From positions 248,001 through 312,000 of the forward strand of contig JACEUU010000003.1 of assembly GCA_024998755.1 (NCBI GenBank): 64,000 bases of DNA, given 5' to 3'. The DNA comes from Vampirovibrio sp. GTDB lineage: Bacteria; Cyanobacteriota; Vampirovibrionia; Vampirovibrionales; JAJTHC01. Under the pieces are notes generated by a model. It was given only the letters and a program-made list of their open reading frames with translations. It was not told where the DNA came from and made no database searches. The position numbers and the translations under genes are program-made. Below are positions 55,743 through 62,917 of the stretch, one piece after another (within the stretch, counting starts at the first letter, position 1; each line of letters begins with the position of its first letter).

Positions 55743-57586
55743 AGTAATGCCTTCAGTTGAATGGCCTCAAACAAGCCTTCGGCTACAGATGCTGAACACC
55801 CCAGCACCTGCTCCAACTCATCAACCGTAGCCTGAGTAATTGCTTCCCACGTTCTAAAATGCTGAAGCAGTTTTTCCTTACGCTGCTTCCCCACACCAGC
55901 CACCTCATCCAACGGAGACTTGTAAGTATTCTTCGTCCGCAACGATCGATGAAACGTAATAGCAAACCGATGCGACTCATCCCGAATTTGCTGAAGTACA
56001 AACAACGCTGGTGAACTGTGGGGTATTAAAATCGGGCGTTCTTGGTTAGGAATAAACACCTCTTCGTAGCGTTTTGCTAACGAAATAATCGGCTGGCTCT
56101 GCTCCCAGCCTGATTCCCGCAAAGCTCGAACGGCGGAACTCAACTGCCCCTTGCCCCCATCAATAATCAGCAAATTGGGTACACCCCAATCAGCCCGATG
56201 GGTCAACCTTCGCCCCAGCACCTCATACATCGACGCAAAATCGTCGGGCTTGCCTTCCGCACACCGCACCTTAAAATGCCGATACTGGCTTTTATCTGGC
56301 ACACCATCCACAAAAACCACCATACTAGCCACGGTTTGACTCCCCTGAAAATGGGAAATATCAAAACATTCCATCCGTTTAGGAAGGGTAGGCAAATTCA
56401 ACCACGTTTGCAATTCCTGCAACGCCCGAACAGGGTCGTTTTGCAGACGGCTAGCCTCATAAAGCTTTGCCTGTTCCAGCCCAGCTTGGGCATTGGTCAA
56501 CGCTAATTTCAACAATTCCGCCTTATTCCCCTGTTGCGGATGCACCAACCCCACCTTTCGCCCTCGCACGGCAGAAAGCCAAGTGGTAACCACATCTTCA
56601 TCTGAAAGGGGATGTTGCAAAATCAGCTCATCAGGTAAGTCATCGGCTTCAAGCCCTCGGTAATACTGCAACACAAAGCTATCGTAGGCTTCTTCCGCCG
56701 TTGCCCCGTGTGCAAGGGGTACGGTAAACGGTTTGGAAGCAATCAACTTACCATACCGAATAGAAAGCACCGTGATGCTTGCCACCCAGCCATCTTCGGC
56801 TAGGGCAATGACATCTTGATGCAGGCGGGTATCGTCCGAAACCACCTGTTGCTTTTGAGCCAGTAAATCAATGGCTTGCAGACGGTTACGCAATTCGGTT
56901 GCTCGTTCAAAATTGAGGCTTTCCGCAGCTTCCCACATTTGTTGCTGGAGGGTATCTTCCAATTCTTTGGTTTTGCCTTTGAGTACCAGCACCACTTGGT
57001 CTACAATCGCTTGGTATTGCGGTTTAGTGATGAGTTCCTGACACGGCCCACTGCACAAGCCGAGGCTGTAGTTCATGCACGGTCTATCTTTAAACAGGGG
57101 TTTGGGGCGTTTGCGGAGCGGGAAATGTTGGCGTAGCACTTTCAGCAACCCGTACAGTTCGCCTGAATTAGTGTAGGGGCCGAAGAATCGGGTTTTTCCG
57201 CTACCTGAAAGGCGTTTGGGGGTTCGGGTGGTGAAGAGGCGGGGGTAGGGTTCGTTGGTTAGCCCTATCCATGGGAATCGGCGGTCGTCTCGAAGGAGGA
57301 TGTTGTAGCGGGGTTTGAATTGCTTGATGAGGCTATCTTCAAGGATGAGGGCTTCGACTTCGGTGTTGGTTACGATGTAGTTGAAGTGGTGGATTTGTGC
57401 CACCATGGCTCTGGTTTTGGGGGAGTGGTTAGCTTGGGTTTGGAAGTAGCTTCGTACCCTGTTTTTGAGCAGCTTGGCTTTGCCGATGTAGATGAGTGAC
57501 TCTTCGGCGTCGTACATTCTATACACCCCAGCTTTAGCTGGGAGGTTTTTCAGTTCTGCTTGCAGATCGAAACTATTGGCGTTCAT
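55739..57586 (-). CDS. uvrC: UvrABC excinuclease subunit C
   Basis: A 615-residue UvrC making both incisions in nucleotide excision repair. N-terminal GIY-YIG nuclease (LPAKAGVYRMYD, SLIYIGKAKLLKNRVRSYFQ), cysteine cluster (CMNYSLGLCSGPCQ), UvrB-binding motif (LQQQMWEAAESLNFERATEL), RNase H-like endonuclease (CFDISHFQGSQTVASMVVFV; LIIDGGKGQLSSAV; FHRSLRTK) and C-terminal HhH (LDEVAGVGKQRKEKLLQHF). Start ATG 57586 overlaps the TOPRIM gene stop by 4 bp (ATGA), so it is translationally coupled to it. Confidence 0.97.
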   Translation of the reverse strand: MNANSFDLQAELKNLPAKAGVYRMYDAEESLIYIGKAKLLKNRVRSYFQTQANHSPKTRAMVAQIHHFNYIVTNTEVEALILEDSLIKQFKPRYNILLRDDRRFPWIGLTNEPYPRLFTTRTPKRLSGSGKTRFFGPYTNSGELYGLLKVLRQHFPLRKRPKPLFKDRPCMNYSLGLCSGPCQELITKPQYQAIVDQVVLVLKGKTKELEDTLQQQMWEAAESLNFERATELRNRLQAIDLLAQKQQVVSDDTRLHQDVIALAEDGWVASITVLSIRYGKLIASKPFTVPLAHGATAEEAYDSFVLQYYRGLEADDLPDELILQHPLSDEDVVTTWLSAVRGRKVGLVHPQQGNKAELLKLALTNAQAGLEQAKLYEASRLQNDPVRALQELQTWLNLPTLPKRMECFDISHFQGSQTVASMVVFVDGVPDKSQYRHFKVRCAEGKPDDFASMYEVLGRRLTHRADWGVPNLLIIDGGKGQLSSAVRALRESGWEQSQPIISLAKRYEEVFIPNQERPILIPHSSPALFVLQQIRDESHRFAITFHRSLRTKNTYKSPLDEVAGVGKQRKEKLLQHFRTWEAITQATVDELEQVLGCSASVAEGLFEAIQLKALL

Positions 57587-58251
57587 GGTGTGGCTTGTTG
57601 AACAGTATCGGGAGGTTTAATCTTCTCAAATAGTTCATTCAGAAAATCTAATTGAGGTGCATCAATGTTAAAATACTGGTGCTTTAACCCTTCACCCAAA
57701 TGATGAACACAAAAAACAGGTAAATGTGCCAGATGAATACTTAACTTAGATTTATGGGGATAAGAAACATTATTATTGTTTAAAAAATTATCAAATTCTA
57801 TTAAAGGATTTTGATATTGTGCTTCTTGATGTATTCTAATTTGAAGTAACAATGAGTCTAAATCCTGAAAAGTTTTTTGGTCTCCGATAACAAAAAACCC
57901 TACGGAAAGATTTTTATACGGTACCACTGTATTGGGTTCAATATTTTCAACGCCAACCTCTTTAAAAATCGTTTTAAAGAGGTTGCATCGTGCTTGATAA
58001 TCATCATCAGCATCTACAATCGCAAATAAAGACTTTAAATCTGAATACGGTGTAGATAACAACAAGGCTTTAAACTTAGCTAAAACCTTAGAATCGCCCC
58101 CTTTTGATTCAATATCAACTGTTTCTGCTATTGGCTTAATATCAACGTTCCTATTTCCTTTTTTCTGTAACTTCAGCGTAACCCATTGCAGAAAAAAGTC
58201 TTTATCCGTTTGCCCTTCAACTAAAATTAAATGAGGTTTATTAGTGGTCAT
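57583..58251 (-). CDS. TOPRIM/DUF3226-like protein of AAA-TOPRIM pair
   Basis: A 222-residue TOPRIM-fold protein: HLILVEGQTDKDFFLQW (conserved glutamate), KGGDSKVLAKFKALLL, FAIVDADDDYQA (the DxD pair). This matches DUF3226/OLD-type nuclease or primase-like folds. Its start is immediately after the AAA gene stop (no spacer) and its stop overlaps the uvrC start, so the three genes form one coupled operon. In PARIS and OLD systems such TOPRIM proteins are toxic nucleases held by an ATPase sensor; DUF3226 pairs are less studied. A defence role here is inference. Confidence 0.85.
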   Translation of the reverse strand: MTTNKPHLILVEGQTDKDFFLQWVTLKLQKKGNRNVDIKPIAETVDIESKGGDSKVLAKFKALLLSTPYSDLKSLFAIVDADDDYQARCNLFKTIFKEVGVENIEPNTVVPYKNLSVGFFVIGDQKTFQDLDSLLLQIRIHQEAQYQNPLIEFDNFLNNNNVSYPHKSKLSIHLAHLPVFCVHHLGEGLKHQYFNIDAPQLDFLNELFEKIKPPDTVQQATP

Positions 58252-59388
58252 TTACCGAAGCTCCAAATTCATCTCAAGTAGTGCAGCAATACCTTCTTCG
58301 GCGATGGTAACCACATGAATTTTTTCCATATCCTCTTCATCCCGTTTTAACCGATGCACCCGAACTTTAAGCCCTCGTTCTAGCAGGGTGGGGTCTGCGG
58401 TTAGTAGGTCGTTCAGACAGCTGATGAGTTCATACGAATGCGTGGCGATGAACGATTGCTTATCGCCTTCCAAGCTCCAGTTGGCGAGCAGTTTCCAAAA
58501 CGAAGTTTGCGTCTTGTAGTGAAACCCATTTTCGGGTTCGTCGATGCAAAGATACTGTGAACCCTCTTGTTCTAAACAACAAGCCAATCCTAATAACTTC
58601 GCAAACCCATCACCCATATTCTCAAGCGGTAATTCAAATCCTGTATTCAACAAAACATTTAACTTATTATTAACCCCATAAAATACTTCCTCCAAGCTAG
58701 GCTCAATATTTTTTTTCAATAAAGCTATTATTTCTTTTTGGACTAATCTCTTAACTTTAGCAAGATTATTAGAGGCCATTTTTTTGAAATCGGCTGAGGC
58801 TGGTATATACAAACAATTATCATAATTCAGGAGGTCTGACGAGGAAATATCTGGTTTTTCTTGAGAAGATAATAGCAAGTTATTGTCAAAATCACCCTCA
58901 ATTATTAGCATTAAATCCGTTTGATTATTATCTATTTGTTTAATAAAATCTGTACGAACAAGACTCAATATATTCTCTTGCAAACTTTCCCCCTTCAGTT
59001 TAAACCAAAATTTCATAGGTTTAGGAGGTAATAAATTTTTAGAAGTTGAAACAGAAGTAGTTTGATTATCTTTATTTTTGAATTCCATAGATACAACCAC
59101 TTGTGCCAATTGAAAATTATAACGTATATTTCGAGATAGCAGCTGAGGAACTGAAGCTATACTCGTTAGTGGTTTAAATTCAGAATTAGACAAAGAAACT
59201 TCAGGGATTTTTAACATTGTATCTTGTGCTTTTAAACTTTCAACGATTAAGTTAATTGCTATTGCTTGTAATAACGATGTTTTACCGACGTTGTTATCAC
59301 CCACAAAGATGTTGATATGCCCCAAATCTTTTAACTCGAGGCTTTTAAACGCCTTAAAATTTTCTACGGTAAACTGCTCTAACATCAT
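58252..59388 (-). CDS. AAA (ABC-type) ATPase of AAA-TOPRIM pair
   Basis: A 378-residue ATPase of the RecF/SMC-like AAA15/AAA21 type: NFKAFKSLELKDLG and the Walker A GDNNVGKTSLLQAI near the N-terminus, a helical insert (about 110-230), signature-like NMGDGFAKLLGLACCLE, Walker B LCIDEPENGFHY and the histidine switch SFIATHSYELI. ATG 59388 is preferred (GGAG about 12 bp upstream); TTG 59418 is a possible earlier start. Pairs of this ATPase with TOPRIM proteins occur in OLD, Gabija-like and PARIS defence systems. Confidence 0.88.
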   Translation of the reverse strand: MMLEQFTVENFKAFKSLELKDLGHINIFVGDNNVGKTSLLQAIAINLIVESLKAQDTMLKIPEVSLSNSEFKPLTSIASVPQLLSRNIRYNFQLAQVVVSMEFKNKDNQTTSVSTSKNLLPPKPMKFWFKLKGESLQENILSLVRTDFIKQIDNNQTDLMLIIEGDFDNNLLLSSQEKPDISSSDLLNYDNCLYIPASADFKKMASNNLAKVKRLVQKEIIALLKKNIEPSLEEVFYGVNNKLNVLLNTGFELPLENMGDGFAKLLGLACCLEQEGSQYLCIDEPENGFHYKTQTSFWKLLANWSLEGDKQSFIATHSYELISCLNDLLTADPTLLERGLKVRVHRLKRDEEDMEKIHVVTIAEEGIAALLEMNLELR

Positions 59389-59488
59389 CACAATAACAAC
59401 GCTCCATTGTTCAGGCAATCGCCCTTATAACCCTACGATAGTGCTATTATCCCATAGTTTCTGGGTTTTTGCAGAGGTTTCCATAGAA

Positions 59489-59520
59489 CCCTCTCCCCTT
59501 GGGAGAGGACAGGGTGAGGG
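59489..59520. repeat. CCCTCTCC...GGGAGAGG REP-like hairpin
   Basis: CCCTCTCCCCTTGGGAGAGG followed by ACAGGGTGAGGG. This looks like the dispersed CCCTCTCC-type REP palindrome found intergenically in many bacteria, here at the 3' end of kdsA. It could act as a terminator or mRNA-stabilising hairpin for kdsA. Confidence 0.65.
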
Positions 59521-59526
59521 AATCCC

Positions 59527-60345
59527 CTAAGCCCAAGGCGATTCCGCCTTGGTGTTCAACGCCCGAATTTCCAAACACTGAGCAATCAACGGTTCTACCC
59601 ACTCAAAGGGTATCTGGTTCGGGCCATCCGAAAGGGCTTGGTCGGGGTTCGGGTGCATCTCAAAAAACAAGCCATCACACCCAGCGGAAGTCGCCGCCCT
59701 CGCCAAAACAGGAGCATACGCCCTATTCCCGCCAGATTTCCCATTCAATCCACCGGGTTGTTGCACACTATGCGTGGCATCAAAAATAATCGGCAAGCCC
59801 AAACTTTTCACAATCGGGAAGCTCCGCATATCCACCACCAGCGTGTTATAGCCAAAGGTTGTACCCCGTTCGCAAATGTAAACTTGCTCGTTCCCTGTAG
59901 ATTTCACCTTGTCCGCACAAAACTGCACTTCAGGCGGCGACAAAAACTGCCCCTTCTTCACGTTAATGGGCTTGCCTGTTTCGCCCGCCGCCACGAGTAA
60001 ATCCGTTTGTCGGCACAAGAACGCAGGAATTTGCAGAAAATCTGCCACTTTGGCGACGGGTTCGCATTGCTCCCAGCTATGTACATCAGTGAGGATGGGC
60101 AAGCCGACTTCGTCTTTAATGCGTTGCAACAGGGCTAAGCCTTTATCCATGCCTTCCCCCCGATACGACCCCACGGAGGTGCGGTTGGCCTTATCAAATG
60201 AGGATTTAAAATAGACTTTCACTTGATTACCGAATTGTTCGGTTACGGCTTTGAGGTGGCGGGCGGCTTGGAAGTTGATTGCCCCATCTACACCTTCTAG
60301 GATGCAGGGCCCTGCGATGATGATAAACGGTTGTTGAGTGGTCAT
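59527..60345 (-). CDS. kdsA: 3-deoxy-8-phosphooctulonate synthase
   Basis: A 272-residue KdsA, condensing phosphoenolpyruvate with arabinose 5-phosphate to Kdo 8-phosphate for LPS. Start ATG 60345 has AAGGAG just upstream; an earlier in-frame ATG (60429) adds an unrelated 28-residue leader. Seen: FIIIAGPCILEGVDGAINF, YFKSSFDKANRTSVGSYRGE, GLPILTDVHSW, VADFLQIPAFLCRQTDLLVA, CERGTTFGYNTLVVDMRS, FDATHSVQQPGG and GLFFEMHPNPDQALSDGPNQ. The cysteine in GPC and the metal ligands fit a metal-dependent KdsA. Confidence 0.96.
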   Translation of the reverse strand: MTTQQPFIIIAGPCILEGVDGAINFQAARHLKAVTEQFGNQVKVYFKSSFDKANRTSVGSYRGEGMDKGLALLQRIKDEVGLPILTDVHSWEQCEPVAKVADFLQIPAFLCRQTDLLVAAGETGKPINVKKGQFLSPPEVQFCADKVKSTGNEQVYICERGTTFGYNTLVVDMRSFPIVKSLGLPIIFDATHSVQQPGGLNGKSGGNRAYAPVLARAATSAGCDGLFFEMHPNPDQALSDGPNQIPFEWVEPLIAQCLEIRALNTKAESPWA

Positions 60346-60505
60346 AAATAACTCCTTTTTTGGGGGATTAAACGCAAGATTGATACCGTTCAATTTATCA
60401 CAAACAGAGTATTTAGAGGAGAGATGCACCAGTGGGCAGCATAACCCGCCAAAAATGCGTTAAATTGGGAGTATTTGACGTTTAACCTAGGATTGGAAGT
60501 ACGCC

Positions 60506-60679
60506 ATGAGCCAGTACCCCCGTTATTTGAAAAAAGGGTATACCAAGGTAGATAATGTGTTTCAAACCGTGCAGGAAAAAAAGCAGAAGCCGAAACCGCC
60601 TTCGGGGTGGATTGTGGTGGGGAAGGTATCTACGGCTTTGGCTGTTTTGGGGTTGATGGTGCTTGGCTGGCTGATATAG
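60506..60679 (+). CDS. Small single-pass membrane protein, stop codon supplied by IS630 end
   Basis: A 57-residue protein (MSQYPRYLKKGYTKVDNVFQ..) with a basic cytoplasmic N-terminus and a C-terminal hydrophobic helix (VGKVSTALAVLGLMVLGWLI). Its stop TAG at 60677-60679 is the first three bases of the IS630-family element. Removing the element and one TA copy would extend the frame with CTA CCC CAT TAA (61608-61619), adding L-P-H. The insertion therefore changes only the last three residues. Function unknown. Confidence 0.75.
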   Translation: MSQYPRYLKKGYTKVDNVFQTVQEKKQKPKPPSGWIVVGKVSTALAVLGLMVLGWLI

Positions 60680-60743
60680 CTGTTCCAATAATTATTGAGC
60701 TATAATAAGGAGGATAACGTTCACGAAAAAGGAGGATTCATCT

Positions 60744-61076
60744 ATGGCATATAGCGTCGATTTAAGACAACGAGTCGTTGATTGCATCAATCAAGAAAAA
60801 GAAACACAACAAGCCACCGTCATCCGATTCAAAGTCAGTCTCGCCACCGTCAAACGATGGGTCAAACGAACCTGTCTCATCCCCAAAAAACCAGGGGCAA
60901 CCACCGCAACAAGCATCGACAGAAACCAACTACTCGCCATACAAAAAGCCAACCCCAGTGCCTATTTGGACGAATTGGCTCTCTTGCTCGGTTCTAAAAA
61001 ATCCACCATTTCCTACAACCTCATTAAACTCGGCATTAGCCGTAAAAAAAAGCACGCTCTACCGAGAACGAAGTGA
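60744..61076 (+). CDS. IS630 transposase, N-terminal HTH part (frame A)
   Basis: A 110-residue N-terminal transposase half with two HTH motifs (YSVDLRQRVVDCINQEKETQ; VIRFKVSLATVKRWVKRT; then SAYLDELALLLGSKKSTISY). Start ATG 60744 has AAAGGAGG upstream. The frame ends soon after an A8 run (61044-61051), where the rest of the transposase continues in the +1 frame. Alone it may act as a DNA-binding repressor of transposition. Confidence 0.88.
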   Translation: MAYSVDLRQRVVDCINQEKETQQATVIRFKVSLATVKRWVKRTCLIPKKPGATTATSIDRNQLLAIQKANPSAYLDELALLLGSKKSTISYNLIKLGISRKKKHALPRTK

Positions 61077-61587
61077 AGCCAAACGCACAGTTTATAAGCA
61101 GGAGATAGAACCGCTAACGCCCGCCAGTCTTGTGTTTGTGGATGAATGTGGGGTTGGCCGTAGAAGCGTTGAACGCTTGTATGGTCGTTCCCCTAAAGGT
61201 GAACGGGTGCAGGAGGAAATTAGTGGTCAACGCACCGAACGTACCTCTATTATAGCAGGGTTACAGGGTGGAAAGCCATTAGCCCCGTGGTGTTTTAAGG
61301 GCTATTGTAATACCGAGGTTATTTTGACGTGGGTTGAACATGAGTTGTTACCGAGTTTAACGGCGGGGATGACGGTCATTGGGGATAATGCGAGTTTTCA
61401 TAAATCTTGGGAGATTCAACAGCTGATTGAATCTGCGGGTTGTCGGTTGTTGTTTTTACCGCCTTACAGTCCTGATTTGAATCCGATTGAGCGATTTTGG
61501 TCGGCGTTGAAGGCGAGAATTCGTCGGTTACTAACCGATACCTTATCTTTAGATGAAGCCATTGACCAAGCCTTTAAAATGGCTTAA
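61042..61587 (+). CDS. IS630 transposase, DDE catalytic part (frame B)
   Basis: The catalytic half, in the +1 frame relative to frame A, joined at an A8 run (codons AAA AAA). Seen: SLVFVDECGVGRR (first Asp), VIGDNASFHKSWEIQ (second Asp) and LLFLPPYSPDLNPIERFWSA (Glu). All three acidic residues are intact. Expression would need +1 translational frameshifting or transcriptional slippage on the A-run, as known in this family; a disabling indel is the alternative. Confidence 0.88.
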   Translation, partial: VKKSTLYRERSEAKRTVYKQEIEPLTPASLVFVDECGVGRRSVERLYGRSPKGERVQEEISGQRTERTSIIAGLQGGKPLAPWCFKGYCNTEVILTWVEHELLPSLTAGMTVIGDNASFHKSWEIQQLIESAGCRLLFLPPYSPDLNPIERFWSALKARIRRLLTDTLSLDEAIDQAFKMA

Positions 61588-61648
61588 TAACTTTTGGAAC
61601 AGCTATACTACCCCATTAAACAAGCACTAGCTTTTGCATAAGTGAGGC

Positions 61649-61759
61649 TTATTGATCTAGTTGTAAAATAAAATCATCATCAGAGGCTTGGAAACCTTTG
61701 AGTGCTTTCATAACATAATTTAAAATAGTGATAGCATTCCAACCCGCTTCTATCCAGTA
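61649..61759 (-). pseudogene. Severed 3' end of the GmrSD-like gene
   Basis: Read on the minus strand from the IS5 boundary, the frame continues W-I-E-A-G-W-N-A-I-T-I-L-N-Y-V-M and ends D-Q-stop at 61649-61651, 36 residues in all. Joining it to the frame that stops at 62916 restores one uninterrupted reading frame through the shared TACT (minus strand) duplication. This is therefore the original C-terminus of the DUF262/DUF1524 gene. Confidence 0.85.
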
Positions 61760-62917
61760 GAAGTTACGGAATAAGGGTGTGCAGGTGGGAGTAGTGAGTG
61801 TTTTTTAATAAAATTCAACCAAAAATGCTCAAAAAACAGAACAATACCCCTTGTTTCCACTCTTTTCGGATCATAATTACCTAAAAACCATACAAGAATC
61901 CACTAAAACCTACCCCCCTCCTCACCAAAAAACCATACCGACGACAATTATACCCAAATGCCAAGCCCAAAATCTCCGCAGAAACACGCACTAACCCACG
62001 ACAAGACACACGAACCTTCTTAAACACCGTCTTCCAACCCGCAAACACATGCTCCACTCTTGCCCTAATCTTAGAAACCAACCCATTAAACCGCTTCTGC
62101 GAAGCCGTCAACTCAGGCGTTGGTTCATGCTGCTTACCCCGAACACGACGCTTAATAATCCTCGGCTGTATCCCCAACGCCTTCAAATCCTTCTCCTTAC
62201 CCACATACCCACTATCCGCACCAACAGTCTGCTCATCGCCCACCAGTACAGGCAGTAAACTCTGACTGTCATGCACATTGGCACCAGTAACAACCACCTT
62301 GCGAATCAACTTGCTTTTAGCATCCACATTAACCGTGGCACTGTAACCAAAGCCTTTGTAGCCATAAGTGGCATCAGGGTCGCTCTGGTCTTCAGGCTTT
62401 TTTCTCTGTTTGCTATTGGCTTTAATAAAGGTGGCATCTACCAAGTTGCCTTCTTTAAGAATGAGGTTGTTCTCTTGGAAGAAGGTGTCTAAGGCTAAGA
62501 AAAGGGCTTCTTGGGCTGGGGTGTTTTGCAGTTCGTGTTGGAAGTTTTCGAGTGTCGTGGCTTCAGGGATGGGGGATTCTAAGGAGAAGCCGAGAAACTT
62601 TCGGAAGGAGAGTCTGTCGTGGCATTGAAATTCGGTTTGTTCATAGGAGAGATTGAACCATATTTTGAGGAGGTTCATTTTGAGCAGTAGTAGGCGTTTG
62701 TAGGGTGGTCTGCCGTTGGGTTTGTGGTGGATGTGTGTTTTGAGGATGGTTTCAAATAGTTGCCATGGTAGGGTTTGGTTCATTTCCTCTAGGAATTTGT
62801 GAGTCGGTGTGGCTTGTTGAATTTGGATGTCGGCAAAGGTAGTCATGGGGGTGGGGTATCCTATGAGAGGTGGAATAATGTCCCTTCTATTTTACCTTGC
62901 CCTTTTTCCGTAACTTC
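61760..62917 (-). mobile_element. IS5-family insertion sequence with AGTA target duplication
   Basis: 1158 bp with inverted ends GAAGTTACGGAATAAGGG (left) and GAAGTTACGGAAAAAGGG (right, inverted; 17 of 18), flanked by AGTA at 61756-61759 and 62918-62921. A 4-bp duplication fits IS5-type transposition. The transposase reads leftward. Between the left end and the transposase stop lie about 120 bp without features. Confidence 0.93.
61881..62846 (-). CDS. IS5-family transposase
   Basis: A 321-residue DDE transposase. The N-terminal IS5-type DUF772 region (LLLLKMNLLKIWFNLSYEQT, CHDRLSFRKFLGFSLESPIP) is followed by the catalytic core: GNLVDATFIKA (D137), VGADSGYVGKEKDLKAL (second Asp) and SKIRARVEHVFAGWKTVF (Glu), with a basic C-terminus. 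The frame is intact, so the element may be active. Confidence 0.93.
   Translation of the reverse strand: MTTFADIQIQQATPTHKFLEEMNQTLPWQLFETILKTHIHHKPNGRPPYKRLLLLKMNLLKIWFNLSYEQTEFQCHDRLSFRKFLGFSLESPIPEATTLENFQHELQNTPAQEALFLALDTFFQENNLILKEGNLVDATFIKANSKQRKKPEDQSDPDATYGYKGFGYSATVNVDAKSKLIRKVVVTGANVHDSQSLLPVLVGDEQTVGADSGYVGKEKDLKALGIQPRIIKRRVRGKQHEPTPELTASQKRFNGLVSKIRARVEHVFAGWKTVFKKVRVSCRGLVRVSAEILGLAFGYNCRRYGFLVRRGVGFSGFLYGF

Larger units (their letters stand above)
60677..61605 (+). mobile_element. IS630-family insertion sequence
   Basis: A 929-bp element with imperfect inverted ends TAGCTGTTCCAATAATTATT and, inverted, TAGCTGTTCCAAAAGTTATT (18 of 20 matching), flanked by TA dinucleotides at 60675-60676 and 61606-61607, the target duplication of the IS630/Tc1-mariner group. 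It carries a two-frame transposase. Confidence 0.92.

Noticed and set aside
57583..59388. Naming the AAA-TOPRIM pair as PARIS
   Set aside because: PARIS is defined by a DUF4435 TOPRIM partner. The motifs here fit DUF3226 better, so only architectural similarity is claimed.
60482..60688. 68-residue minus-strand frame opposite the small membrane protein
   Set aside because: It is glutamine/proline-rich with no good start signal. The plus-strand 57-residue frame has a sensible topology and explains the IS insertion site.
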